Part shown: one piece after another, positions 1 to 8,031 of the stretch
Layout of the letters: every line of letters starts with the position of its first letter
How positions within the stretch are numbered: position 1 is the first letter of the stretch
DNA from: a bacterium SCSIO 12643
GTDB taxonomy: Bacteria; Bacteroidota; Bacteroidia; Flavobacteriales_G; Salibacteraceae
Length of the DNA: 64,000 nucleotides
Direction of reading: 5' to 3'
Assembly: GCA_024398135.1 (NCBI GenBank)
Contig: CP073750.1
Location: 1,426,001-1,490,000, forward strand
The notes under the pieces: generated by a model
What the model was told of the DNA's origin: nothing
The model's input: only the letters and a program-made list of their open reading frames with translations
Databases searched by the model: none
Program-made: the position numbers and the translations under genes

Positions 1-1944
1 TTTTTTCTCACTTATTCCAATTTCAATTTTTTCTTCTTCTGACCACCACTTGTCAATTATCCAACTTTTATCAATGCTCTCTTCAAAGGTTTTAAAAGGA
101 AATATTTTACAACGCTTATCTGTGTTTATTTTTGAGAAGCTCTGCTTATTGCCTTTGAAAAACGAATAAAGAGTAACAGCTTCGGACAAATCATTGTTTT
201 CTATATCAAATCGGTAAACATCTCTGCTCTCTCCAATTTCACTTACCAAATATGAAAATACAGGCGATTTTTGCTTTTCTTTCTTATCAGCCTTTTTAGT
301 AAGAGCTAATATGTATGTTTTTTTATTAGTGGTAAAAAATGTGTTAAGTGGAAGTGATATAATACCATCAATGAAACACTCGTCCACAATAAATTGCCTT
401 AGATTTTTGTCATTCTGACGATTAAAAATACCGTCAGGAACAACAATAAATGCCTTGCCATTTGGTTTCAAGGCTTTAATAATCCATTCCATAAAAAGCC
501 CCTCAACTCCCATTGCGTTAACTTTGAAATAGTTAACCAAATCGCCATCTTTTTTAACTTCTTCTTTAAGATTACTACTGCCACTTGTTACATAAGGTGG
601 ATTTGTTAGGATAAGGTCATATTCATTTTCAACCGCATCTGAAAGCGTTCCTAAAATAGAGTTTGTTTTTAGGACAAAACTTTCATTGAATAAATCTGCA
701 AAATCATTAGTAATATTTGGGTTCTCCTTTAATAAGTCAGAAAAATAAATGAGCATATTAGCTTTTGCTAATATTATGGTTTTTTGTTCGTCTTTATCAA
801 ACCCTTTGTCATATCCGTGGATTGTAACTTTAGGTTTCAGTTTTCCATTTTTCACTTCATAAAACTGGTCAAGTTTTGTAAAAATTGGTTCAAGTAAGAA
901 TTTCCCAACTCCACAAGCTGGGTCACAAATTTTTGAACCAACTTTTATATCATCTTTTGCCATTTCTGTAATGGCTCTAATTACTTTTAGCGGAGTAAAA
1001 AATTGTCCCCAATTCTTTTTGCTAATACTTTCTTTAAGGAAACTTTCAAATAGTTGGCTTTTGAAATCTTTATCAATGTATTCAAGTTTACCGTAAGATT
1101 TGAATTTACCTAAAACCTTTTTGAATACTGTGCTATACCCTTTTACAGCTTTTTGGTCTTTGCTTACAAATATTGTCCCATTAATAATAGTTGTTCCGTC
1201 CAAACCTGGAGGGAAAAGCTTTTTAATTTGGGGTCTAATTGTTTTGGCGTAATAATCTAAAGCTTCTTCGTCTGGGTTATCAATTTGATAATCGTATCTT
1301 TCTTGTAAATGGTCAAAATTTATCCCTTGTCCAAGGATTCCTAAATCGCTTAGATATTTAAATATAAAAAGCTCTACAAAAGTGTAAAGACAATTTTCTG
1401 GAGTTGCACCACTAACAGACCATATGTCTTGCCAAATCTGTTTTGCTAAATCAGTTGGGTTGACTAATTTTTTTGGTTTTATCTGGTCATTAATTTCGTT
1501 GATTGACGAAATTATTTTCTCAATTAATTCTGGGAGTTTTTCATCTTTTGGGTCGAAATTATGTTTGAACTCTTTCCCGTCTTCTTCTTTTATCCGATTT
1601 CCTGTTTTTACATTAACCCAAACAGATTCCTTAGTGTCAGTCGCAATCATAATATTTGAGCCTATCTTTCTTGCAACTTCTATCTCTTGTTTAATTGCTT
1701 TGTTCTTTTGAGCTTTAGTTTTAAACTCAGAAGGTTTTTTATACTCAATTACAGCAATTACATTTTTTTGCTGAACTATTAAAGCGTCAACTTTTTTTCT
1801 TTCTTCTTTTCCGTAGTTTACATTACGAATAATTCTGTATTCTTTCAGAGCCTTTATAGAAGTTGCTCCGATATTATAAAAGTCCCATTTCCCGATTTTT
1901 TCGGGATTTTTTTGAAGGTCTCTTTGTAATAATTCTTCACTCAT
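1..1944 (-). CDS. Type IIG-like fused restriction-modification enzyme (N6-adenine methyltransferase with N-terminal nuclease), C-terminus cut by window edge
   Basis: A 648-codon open frame starts at ATG 1942-1944 and is still open at base 1. The N-terminus looks like a PD-(D/E)XK nuclease: Asp53 in KKVDAL and Glu67-x-Lys69 in VIEYKK. A helical HsdM-type region follows, then methyltransferase motif I (DPACGVGKF, Asp341) and motif IV NPPY (Asn448), which mark N6-adenine DNA methyltransferases. Nuclease plus methylase in one chain is the layout of type IIG or type ISP enzymes; the missing C-terminus would normally carry target recognition. The XRE regulator 6 bp upstream is a likely controller. 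The pair forms the last visible cassette of the array. A type I HsdM with a separate HsdS beyond the edge is the alternative. Confidence 0.85.
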   Translation of the reverse strand, partial: MSEELLQRDLQKNPEKIGKWDFYNIGATSIKALKEYRIIRNVNYGKEERKKVDALIVQQKNVIAVIEYKKPSEFKTKAQKNKAIKQEIEVARKIGSNIMIATDTKESVWVNVKTGNRIKEEDGKEFKHNFDPKDEKLPELIEKIISSINEINDQIKPKKLVNPTDLAKQIWQDIWSVSGATPENCLYTFVELFIFKYLSDLGILGQGINFDHLQERYDYQIDNPDEEALDYYAKTIRPQIKKLFPPGLDGTTIINGTIFVSKDQKAVKGYSTVFKKVLGKFKSYGKLEYIDKDFKSQLFESFLKESISKKNWGQFFTPLKVIRAITEMAKDDIKVGSKICDPACGVGKFLLEPIFTKLDQFYEVKNGKLKPKVTIHGYDKGFDKDEQKTIILAKANMLIYFSDLLKENPNITNDFADLFNESFVLKTNSILGTLSDAVENEYDLILTNPPYVTSGSSNLKEEVKKDGDLVNYFKVNAMGVEGLFMEWIIKALKPNGKAFIVVPDGIFNRQNDKNLRQFIVDECFIDGIISLPLNTFFTTNKKTYILALTKKADKKEKQKSPVFSYLVSEIGESRDVYRFDIENNDLSEAVTLYSFFKGNKQSFSKINTDKRCKIFPFKTFEESIDKSWIIDKWWSEEEKIEIGISEKK

Positions 1945-1950
1945 ATCTGA

Positions 1951-2295
1951 TTATATTTTAAGAGTACCTTGTTTCACATTATTATTTAGATAATACTTAG
2001 TTTTTGATTCGGCAAGCTCATATATTGTTTGAGATTCTTCAACTTTGTACTTTACCGATTCTCTCGCAAATTGGTCGCTCAAATATTGCCTTTTCATAAC
2101 TTCAACATCAATATTTAGAGCCTCTGCGAGAAGTATTAGTTTTTCTTCATCCAAGTGTTTTTTGTCATTTTCGACTTTACTCATACTCCCACTGTCAAGT
2201 TTGACTTTAGCAGCTAATTCTGTTTGGTTTAGACCCCTTTCAATTCTAAGTCTTCTTATGTAACTGCCGAAACTTTCCATTTTTACCTTGCTCAT
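1951..2295 (-). CDS. XRE-family helix-turn-helix regulator of the adjacent restriction-modification gene
   Basis: The protein has 114 residues. An HTH_3/XRE fold spans roughly residues 10-65 (SYIRRLRIERGLNQTELA, then SGSMSKVENDKKH), and the rest is a short charged C-terminal tail. It ends 6 bp before the fused methylase-nuclease starts, so the two are almost certainly one operon. Small XRE proteins in this position commonly act as controller proteins that delay nuclease expression; that role is inferred here. ATG 2295 gives MSKVK; an in-frame ATG at 2280 (MESFG) is a plausible alternative start. A TAGATTTG -7 box lies just upstream. Confidence 0.85.
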   Translation of the reverse strand: MSKVKMESFGSYIRRLRIERGLNQTELAAKVKLDSGSMSKVENDKKHLDEEKLILLAEALNIDVEVMKRQYLSDQFARESVKYKVEESQTIYELAESKTKYYLNNNVKQGTLKI

Positions 2296-2314
2296 TTTGA
2301 CTTGGCGATTTTTG

Positions 2315-2322
2315 CAAATCTA
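2315..2322 (-). promoter_or_regulatory. Bacteroidota-type -7 box for the XRE/methylase operon
   Basis: On the minus strand this reads TAGATTTG, matching the TAnnTTTG -7 consensus of Bacteroidota. It lies about 20 bp before the ATG at 2295. The cassette therefore appears to bring its own promoter. Confidence 0.45.
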
Positions 2323-2363
2323 TGAATTTAATTTCGGTTTTACGAATTTTTGGGTGGGAAAAG

Positions 2364-2427
2364 ATTAGGCTCTTTTGGTTTTTTTAGTGTTGGAATTTAG
2401 CGTTGGAAAAAACCAAATGTGCCTAAT
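2364..2427. repeat. Cassette-associated covarying hairpin, copy 1
   Basis: The outer stem ATTAGG (2364-2369) pairs with CCTAAT (2422-2427). The fixed strands CTCTTTT (2370-2376) and AAATGTG (2415-2421) form an internal loop. The inner stem GGTTTTTT pairs with AAAAAACC (2407-2414). The terminal loop holds GTGTTGG and GCGTTGG, and GCGTTGGC follows the element. Copies at 12844 and 10718 keep the fixed strands while the stems change in a compensating way. Confidence 0.75.
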
Positions 2428-2447
2428 GAGCGTTGGCTTTTTTGTAT

Positions 2448-2640
2448 GCCGCACAACGGCTCGTATAAGAAACGTAAGTGATTTCGAAGCTCCTACTTGT
2501 CAATTTGTACTGAGCCAAATTTGCGTTTTGACACAAATTAAAATATTAAACAACCCCGTCAAATCGCAGATTTGGCGGAGCTGATTAAATGTGCCAAAGT
2601 TTCGTAAACCACTGAGCCACTCATGTTTTTTATACATTGT
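2448..2640 (-). other. attC-like site 5 (main part, interrupted by the IS)
   Basis: Minus-strand orientation. The half-site GTTGTGCGGC that opens the restriction-modification cassette is at 2448-2457. The arms ACGAGTGG-like and TATACATTGT-type lie near 2458-2480 and 2621-2640. The long centre shares blocks with attC-1 at 12929: ACTGAGCCAAA, GATTTGGCGG and TTTCGTAAACCAC. The matching outer half-site GTTGTAAAC was displaced to 4381-4389 by the insertion sequence. Confidence 0.75.
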
Positions 2641-4378
2641 GTCTGTTGCGCAACTTACTAATTTAATGTGAATAAAGTTGTTGTAAATATCTAAAAATGA
2701 GCTGCTATTCAAATTATCTTTAGATATGCAAGGCGTAAAGACGTATCAAGAAAAGATATTTGCTCAATTTCAGTTGAGTGAACGTGTACCTAAAAATAAC
2801 TTTTACCGCAGATTAGGTGAAGTATTAGATCTTCATTTTTTGTATGCTAAGACTAAGCCTTATTATGGCAGTTGTGGCCAAAAAAGTGTCGACCCTGTGG
2901 TGTTTTTCAAACTCTGTTTGGTAGGCTATTTTGAAAACATTATTGGTGATAGGCCATTGATTACTCACTGTTCGATGCGATTAGATATCCTTTTCTTTGT
3001 TGGCTATGATATTGATGAAGACCTTCCATGGCATTCAACGATAAGTAGAACCCGACAATTGTTTCCTGAACTCATTTTTGAGGAGGTATTTAACCAAGTA
3101 TTTTCGATGTGCGTTGAAAAAGGGATGGTATCAGGTCACACCCAAGCCATTGACTCGGCTCCGATTAAAGCCAATGCGTCCATGGACACTTTAGAGCTCA
3201 AAGTGCCAAAAGAAGACTTAGAAACTCACTTGCAAAAAGTGAGGGTAATGAGTAAACCCGATAGAGTTTCTAAACGTAAAGCCAAAGAGAACAAAGCGAA
3301 TCAAGACCAACAAACCATTCAAGCCAATACCCATGAATTAAAAGGGATACAATCACGAAACAAAAAATGGAAAGAAGACCAAGACCAACGACCAGGAGCA
3401 TCTAATAAGGGATCTAAATATACCTCAAACAAAACGCATTATTCACCAACCGACCCTGATGCCAGAATAAGTGTTAAACCCGGAAAAGCACGTAAACTCA
3501 ATTTTATGAGCCAGCTATCGGTAGATACAGGGCACCATGTAATAACAGATATCTGGGCATACCATGCGGATAAGAAAGACAACCAATATCTTCAAGATAT
3601 CACTCTAAGATTAAAACAAAGACTTTGGCAAAACCGTCTACTCTGGAAAAACTGCTTGGCCGATACAGGCTACAGTAGTGGAGAGAACTATGCCTTTTTA
3701 GAAGGGCAAAATTTAGCCAGCTATATACCACCACATGGAACTTACAAAGGCGGTCCCGAAGGTTTTACTTATAGCAAAGAACACAACCATTACATCTGTC
3801 CCCAAGGAAAACCCATACCTTTTAAAAAGGTTTTCTATGAAAAGAAAAATAATACCAAAAAGAAAGAATACCGAGGTACACGGCACACCTGTAAAGACTG
3901 CCCAATCAAACTAACAATGTATAGGCAAATCTGCCCACGAAAAAAGGATCACCATCACCTATTACACCGAAGAATACGAACGCAATAACGCCCGAATAAA
4001 AAGTAAAAAGGGTAAGATGTTTAAAGCAAAACGCTCCAGTACCGTAGAACCTGTTTTTGGTGTACTTACCCAGTTTAGAAGCTTACGAAAAATTAACACC
4101 ATTGGAATTAAACAGGCAAACAAAGCCATGCATCTATCGGCCATTGCTTATAATCTCAAAAAATACTTGAAATTTACAACCCCAAAAGTGCAAGAAAACA
4201 AGAAGGAAGTGCTCGCAATAATAAATTGGATTTTTAGGCCGATTCAACTTCATTTCAAACCCTTTTAAGACACTCAAATTTTACTGCTACTTCGTCTAAA
4301 ACTAAAAACAAAGTATCCTTAAACGAGCTTTTTTTAGGTCATCATTTTACTTATTGAGGGGTTGCGCAACGATTACCG
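2641..4378 (+). mobile_element. IS1182-family insertion sequence inside attC-5
   Basis: About 1.74 kb containing one transposase frame. Palindromic GTTGCGCAAC lies near both ends (2645-2654 and 4361-4370), so it reads both as inverted and as direct repeat and leaves the exact ends uncertain. TTGT occurs at 2637-2640 and at 4379-4382, a possible 4-bp target duplication. Removing the element with one TTGT restores an attC arm reading TATACATTGTTGTAAAC, which matches the other attC sites. This is the best support for these boundaries. Confidence 0.75.
2726..4268 (+). pseudogene. IS1182-family DDE transposase, frameshifted
   Basis: The first frame (2726-3988, 420 residues) has the N-terminal DUF772 region (FFKLCLVGYFENI) and DDE aspartates in TQAIDSAPIKAN and LADTGYSSGENYAF. 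After CKDCPI the frame breaks. The rest of the protein (ITITYYTEEYERNNARIKS, then STVEPVFGVLTQFRSL with the catalytic Glu) continues in the +1 frame to 4268. The break maps to a run of six A at 3940-3945; five A would restore one continuous frame. The catalytic Glu is thus separated from the aspartates. A one-base insertion is the simplest cause. Programmed frameshifting is possible but unusual for this family. Confidence 0.85.
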
Positions 4379-4389
4379 TTGTTGTAAAC
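4379..4389 (-). other. Displaced outer half-site of attC-5
   Basis: The plus strand reads TTGTTGTAAAC. GTTGTAAAC at 4381-4389 is the exact reverse complement of GTTTACAAC at 5550-5558, the other end of the RES cassette. It is the R''-type half of attC-5 pushed away from its partner arm by the IS. Confidence 0.7.
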
Positions 4390-4427
4390 AGTTAAATTAC
4401 CTTATTATCGGGGAATCTATCAATATT

Positions 4428-5516
4428 TTAAATTAAATCGTACAAATCGTCTTTCCATTCGGATAGGTTTAATTTCATCGCATCGACTTTTAATAGTTTC
4501 CCTCTACCAGATTGTTCCTCCATTAAATCTGAATTAAAAAGTGTATAATTTCTATTACCAGTAAAAGAACTTCGAAAGCAGATTCCATCATAGTCTTTCC
4601 TAATAATTTCTTCAACAATAAGTTGAGTGTCAAGGTAGATAGAATTGGTACCATTACCTATCGGTTTTGAAAATAATGAATTAATTGCGGAAATTAACTG
4701 CAATTCTTTAACTGTAGAATAATTTTGCTTAAAATCCCAAATATTGGGATCAGTAAGGTCAAAAATTCTTAGTTCACTCTTGGAATGAAATTCTCCAATT
4801 GACACTAAATCTCCTTTTTGTGCACGGACTTCTAAAACGCTTGTATTGATGTCTTCAGCTAAATATAAGAATCCACAAAATGCTCTGTTAGCCCTTCCTG
4901 AATTAATTGCATCTTTAGGCGCAACGCCAATGTCCTTTTTGTCAAATGGAATTTTAACAGCTCTCCCATATTCTCCTGCAACTTCTTTACAACCAATTCG
5001 AGACCTATAACCAGATATCTTAGCTGTTTTCTTTTTAATCATTAATTCAGCCTTATTGACTAAATCTGTTGTTGCTTGTAATTTCTTTTTAAAATTATCT
5101 TCTGACGTTAAAGAATTTAATAATTTATGATGTTCTTCATTTACTAAAGCCCAAGGACTTGCCCAATGATCATTAAGAACTAATGTTTTAAAATCATTAT
5201 TTTTAATTGAGTAATACAGTGAATCGTATTTATCATTTTGTTCTATTTGTTTCCAATTAAAGAATAATTCTTCTTCATAGATGGTTACTAAGTAGTCTCT
5301 ATTTCCATAACGTCCATCCCAATCAGCTTGTGGATAAAAGTAGGCTACATAAGCTTCCAAATAAGGTTTAATATCTTCTATTGTGTCTTGATTTAATCCG
5401 AATAAATCTTTATTATCACAAAAGTCGCAATTGTCAATCTTTCTCCCAATTTTTATTATTTCTTCTCGAAGAGCTTCATTGTTTGAACATTTGTAACAGA
5501 TATTAAATTCTTCCAT
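4428..5516 (-). CDS. HEPN/RES-type protein with RES NAD-degrading toxin domain
   Basis: The 362-residue protein has two CxxC pairs at the N-terminus (Cys7/Cys10 and Cys30/Cys33), suggesting a small zinc site. A region resembling the HEPN/RES N-terminal domain follows. A RES domain occupies about residues 195-345: SGRANRAFCGFLYLAED, then TSVLEVRA with the conserved Glu-x-Arg, and DGICFRSS. RES toxins of the ParT/MbcT/Xre-RES group degrade NAD+ or modify proteins with ADP-ribose. The gene is alone in its cassette between attC-4 and attC-5, with no Xre-type antitoxin beside it. Function is inferred from the domain only. Confidence 0.75.
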   Translation of the reverse strand: MEEFNICYKCSNNEALREEIIKIGRKIDNCDFCDNKDLFGLNQDTIEDIKPYLEAYVAYFYPQADWDGRYGNRDYLVTIYEEELFFNWKQIEQNDKYDSLYYSIKNNDFKTLVLNDHWASPWALVNEEHHKLLNSLTSEDNFKKKLQATTDLVNKAELMIKKKTAKISGYRSRIGCKEVAGEYGRAVKIPFDKKDIGVAPKDAINSGRANRAFCGFLYLAEDINTSVLEVRAQKGDLVSIGEFHSKSELRIFDLTDPNIWDFKQNYSTVKELQLISAINSLFSKPIGNGTNSIYLDTQLIVEEIIRKDYDGICFRSSFTGNRNYTLFNSDLMEEQSGRGKLLKVDAMKLNLSEWKDDLYDLI

Positions 5517-5549
5517 TATTATTGAGTATGCAGTTTTTTTAGTGAAATT

Positions 5550-5686
5550 GTTTACAACGGTCTAGTATAAGAGCAGTAGTGGATTTTATGTAACTGCTTT
5601 TCGGATTACAATATACTTTAATTAAATGAAAAAACGGTTCAAGTTTGCACAAGAACCGCTATTGCTTTTATACCTTGTTGGGCATA
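5550..5686 (-). other. attC-like site 4 (between five-gene cassette and RES cassette)
   Basis: Read on the minus strand, TATGCCCAAC (5677-5686) opens the site, an arm AAGGTATAAAAGCAATAG follows, and the pairing arm CTACTGCTCTTATACTAGACC with GTTGTAAAC (5550-5558) closes it. The arms pair with a few unpaired bases, as in attC folded bottom strands. The centre holds an inner hairpin CGGTTC/GAACCG. TATGCCCAAC exactly complements GTTGGGCATA at the far end (9115) of the same cassette. Confidence 0.85.
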
Positions 5687-5690
5687 GTTT

Positions 5691-6155
5691 TTATTCATTC
5701 GGTTTAGTATAAGTAACTATATCTATTCCTATTCCATTTGGATCAACAATGGCAAAATGTCTATCTCCCCATGGTTCATTACGAATGTCTATTTCAATTT
5801 TAACACCTAATTCGTTCATCTTTTTATATATTTCATCCACGTTATCTACCTCAATAGTAAGATACATTCCTTTTCCTGCAAAAGGCGTTTGAAATATTGG
5901 TTTTTGTGTTGGGTGGTTCGGGAGTAAAAAGCTTAATTCTGCTTGTCGATTAGGCGTGTGCATTAAAAGATAGAATTCATTTTCAAAGGTGACGCCAAAA
6001 CCAAGAATTTTGCTGTAAAAATCTTTTGTTTCGGTTAATTTTTCTGTAATAATTCCTGCGTTTAGTTTCATGTTTTTTGTTTTTTGATTTGTTTGAGAAA
6101 ACATTGGAGTTGCTGTCAACAATACCAATGACATTTTAATAATAAATTTTTTCAT
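5691..6155 (-). CDS. VOC/glyoxalase-superfamily protein with N-terminal signal peptide
   Basis: The product has 154 residues. Residues 1-20 look like a Sec signal peptide (MKKFIIKMSLVLLTATPMFS). A single vicinal-oxygen-chelate module follows (LTETKDFYSKILGFGV, then EPWGDRHFAIVDPNGIGIDI), as in glyoxalase and bleomycin-resistance proteins. Most VOC relatives are cytosolic. An internal ATG at residue 29 (MKLNAGII) would give a leaderless cytosolic form of usual length. A TACATTTG -7 box lies about 26 bp upstream of the longer start, which favours that start. It is the last gene of the five-gene cassette, so it may be transcribed separately. Substrate unknown. Confidence 0.8.
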   Translation of the reverse strand: MKKFIIKMSLVLLTATPMFSQTNQKTKNMKLNAGIITEKLTETKDFYSKILGFGVTFENEFYLLMHTPNRQAELSFLLPNHPTQKPIFQTPFAGKGMYLTIEVDNVDEIYKKMNELGVKIEIDIRNEPWGDRHFAIVDPNGIGIDIVTYTKPNE

Positions 6156-6180
6156 ACCTATTTTATTTATGATTACATTA

Positions 6181-6188
6181 CAAATGTA
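6181..6188 (-). promoter_or_regulatory. Bacteroidota-type -7 box for the VOC gene
   Basis: The minus strand reads TACATTTG, a match to TAnnTTTG, in the 72-bp gap between the AraC-type regulator and the VOC gene. It suggests the VOC gene has its own promoter. Confidence 0.5.
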
Positions 6189-6227
6189 TGATGCAACAAA
6201 AATTATAGATTGTAAAAAACGGACGTT

Positions 6228-7049
6228 TTAATAGGTATTGCTAAAAGCTTTACTAGGTGTTACTCCATAAAAGGTTTTAAAATCTTTTATAAAGTGCGAT
6301 TGGTCATAGTGTCCTGTGTCGTAAAAGAGTTTATTTTGGTTAAGGCTTTGATTAGAAGGTTTTGCTTTTAATATATTTTGAAATTGAACAACTTTACTAA
6401 AGGTTTTAGGTGAGTCGCCAATATAAAAGTGAAACAATCTTCTTAATTGTCTAATGCTCAAGCCAACATCTAAATCTTTCTCAAGATTTAGTACGCCATA
6501 ATTGTTGAGAATAATGTCTATTGCGGTGTACAACCTACTATCATAATCAAAAGTTATTTTCTTTAAAACACTCTCAAAGTAGTGATCAAAACTTGCCTTT
6601 ATCTCATTGGAGGTCATTTCTTGGTGGAAATGTTTGGCAATGAATTGTGAGGTTTTTGGAGCAAAACCTTCCAAATTTTGGAACTTATTACTTAAATCTT
6701 TTGCATTTACTTTAAATATTTGTGGAAATATGGTTGGCAAAAACCGAATACCAACATAATTAAACTCTGGATTAAGTTCGTATTCTGTATATTTTCTGCA
6801 AAAGCCAGCAACAAAATTATCCTGTGGCTTATTTATTTCAAATAGTATGTCAATACAACCATCAGAAACCACTTTGTAACTAAAAGGGGTGACTAATTTT
6901 TTATTGGTTTTTAATTGCCAATAGCAATATATGTATGGTTGTAGCTTAATAGATGGCAAAAATTCACAATAAGAAACACTTCCACCTGTTGGCATTACAG
7001 TCGGTTGAATGGGTTGAAATAGTTCTCGAATATGTTTAGTAATACTCAT
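6228..7049 (-). CDS. AraC-family transcriptional regulator
   Basis: The protein has 273 residues. The N-terminal ~130 residues resemble the sensor region found in many Bacteroidota AraC proteins (LQPYIYCYWQL, SDGCIDILFE, VGIRFLPTIFP). The C-terminal ~100 residues carry the two AraC helix-turn-helix units, ending in QSHFIKDFKTFYGVTPSKAF, the family signature. It starts 18 bp after the DUF4350-like gene stops and ends 72 bp before the VOC gene, so it may control its cassette neighbours. Ligand unknown. Confidence 0.9.
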   Translation of the reverse strand: MSITKHIRELFQPIQPTVMPTGGSVSYCEFLPSIKLQPYIYCYWQLKTNKKLVTPFSYKVVSDGCIDILFEINKPQDNFVAGFCRKYTEYELNPEFNYVGIRFLPTIFPQIFKVNAKDLSNKFQNLEGFAPKTSQFIAKHFHQEMTSNEIKASFDHYFESVLKKITFDYDSRLYTAIDIILNNYGVLNLEKDLDVGLSIRQLRRLFHFYIGDSPKTFSKVVQFQNILKAKPSNQSLNQNKLFYDTGHYDQSHFIKDFKTFYGVTPSKAFSNTY

Positions 7050-7067
7050 TTTGCCAAATTTGATAAG

Positions 7068-8030
7068 TCATTTAATATTAGCAAGCCACCTTAAAACATT
7101 CAGAAACAATGCAGCATTATCGCATTCTGGGTCATGAATGGTAACTGGTATTTTTTCGTCATCAATTAGTAAATCCAAGCTTCTAAACATACCTTGGTCT
7201 GTAGCAATAACAACTCTACCCATACCGTACTCAAAACCAATCATTCCTGCATAGGCATCAGAGATTTCTTCAATATCTTCACTGTTTTTTGCTGGAGTAA
7301 AGTTGGTCGTGTTGTTTGGGAATGCTAATATCACGTCTTCGGGGTTTCTAAAAACCGCTGCTCCACAAAGGAATTTCACATTGTTTGGCATTGGTGTTTT
7401 TAGGTTAAGATTGTCCTTAAAAACAGGGTGATCTTTCTTTAAAAGATTGTTTTTATCATTCATCAAGAAATGACTGCATAACCCACCATTATGCCCAAGG
7501 TAATTTGGGTGAAAAGCGTAACCATCTCTAAACTTTACCTGAAAAGCTTCTAAAAGCGGTAATGCACCACTACCATTTGGGAAATGACTTAAAAATAAGA
7601 GTAAACTTCCACCATTGTATACGTATTTTACAATATCAATTACTTCTTTATTGCTTAACGGAGATTTATACAAGGTTTCTTCCTTTTCACCACTATTTAA
7701 GGCAATCTTATCGTTTGGCATACCATGCAATATCAAAATATTGGATTCGGATTTTGCTAAATGTATTGAATCAAGGGGCTGCTTTGTAAACACGAGTTCA
7801 AACCCATCAGCCTCCATTATTCTTAACATTTCCCTAGCACTTGCCTTTCCGTATGGTAATGAGTAAATCGTATTATGTGCTTCTGTTACTAATACTTTTT
7901 TTGAATGAGTGGTTTTTAACGGTTCAAATTGATACTTAAATATTGTGTCAAATTCAGCTTCAACTGTATTTTGGGCATTTAGTTTTCCTACGAGAATGCA
8001 GAGAAATATGAATAAGGCTTTAATCTTCAT
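7068..8030 (-). CDS. Secreted DUF4350-like (glutamine-amidotransferase fold) protein
   Basis: The product has 320 residues and a clear Sec signal peptide ending in GKLNAQ. The body resembles DUF4350/GATase-like proteins: KKVLVTEAHNTIYSLPYG at the start, ILILHGMPND and YNGGSLLLFLSHFP in the middle, and GMIGFEYGMGRVVIATDQG near the end, the last resembling the closing strand of that fold. I see no catalytic Cys-His-Glu triad of a true amidotransferase, so a binding role is more likely. It starts 1 bp after the upstream gene stops, so it is translationally linked to it. Confidence 0.65.
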   Translation of the reverse strand: MKIKALFIFLCILVGKLNAQNTVEAEFDTIFKYQFEPLKTTHSKKVLVTEAHNTIYSLPYGKASAREMLRIMEADGFELVFTKQPLDSIHLAKSESNILILHGMPNDKIALNSGEKEETLYKSPLSNKEVIDIVKYVYNGGSLLLFLSHFPNGSGALPLLEAFQVKFRDGYAFHPNYLGHNGGLCSHFLMNDKNNLLKKDHPVFKDNLNLKTPMPNNVKFLCGAAVFRNPEDVILAFPNNTTNFTPAKNSEDIEEISDAYAGMIGFEYGMGRVVIATDQGMFRSLDLLIDDEKIPVTIHDPECDNAALFLNVLRWLANIK

Positions 8031-8031
8031 T

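Noticed and set aside
2375-2712. Short open frames on both strands between the XRE gene and the transposase
   Set aside because: They span the covarying hairpin and attC-5 and have no promoter, ribosome site or recognisable protein.
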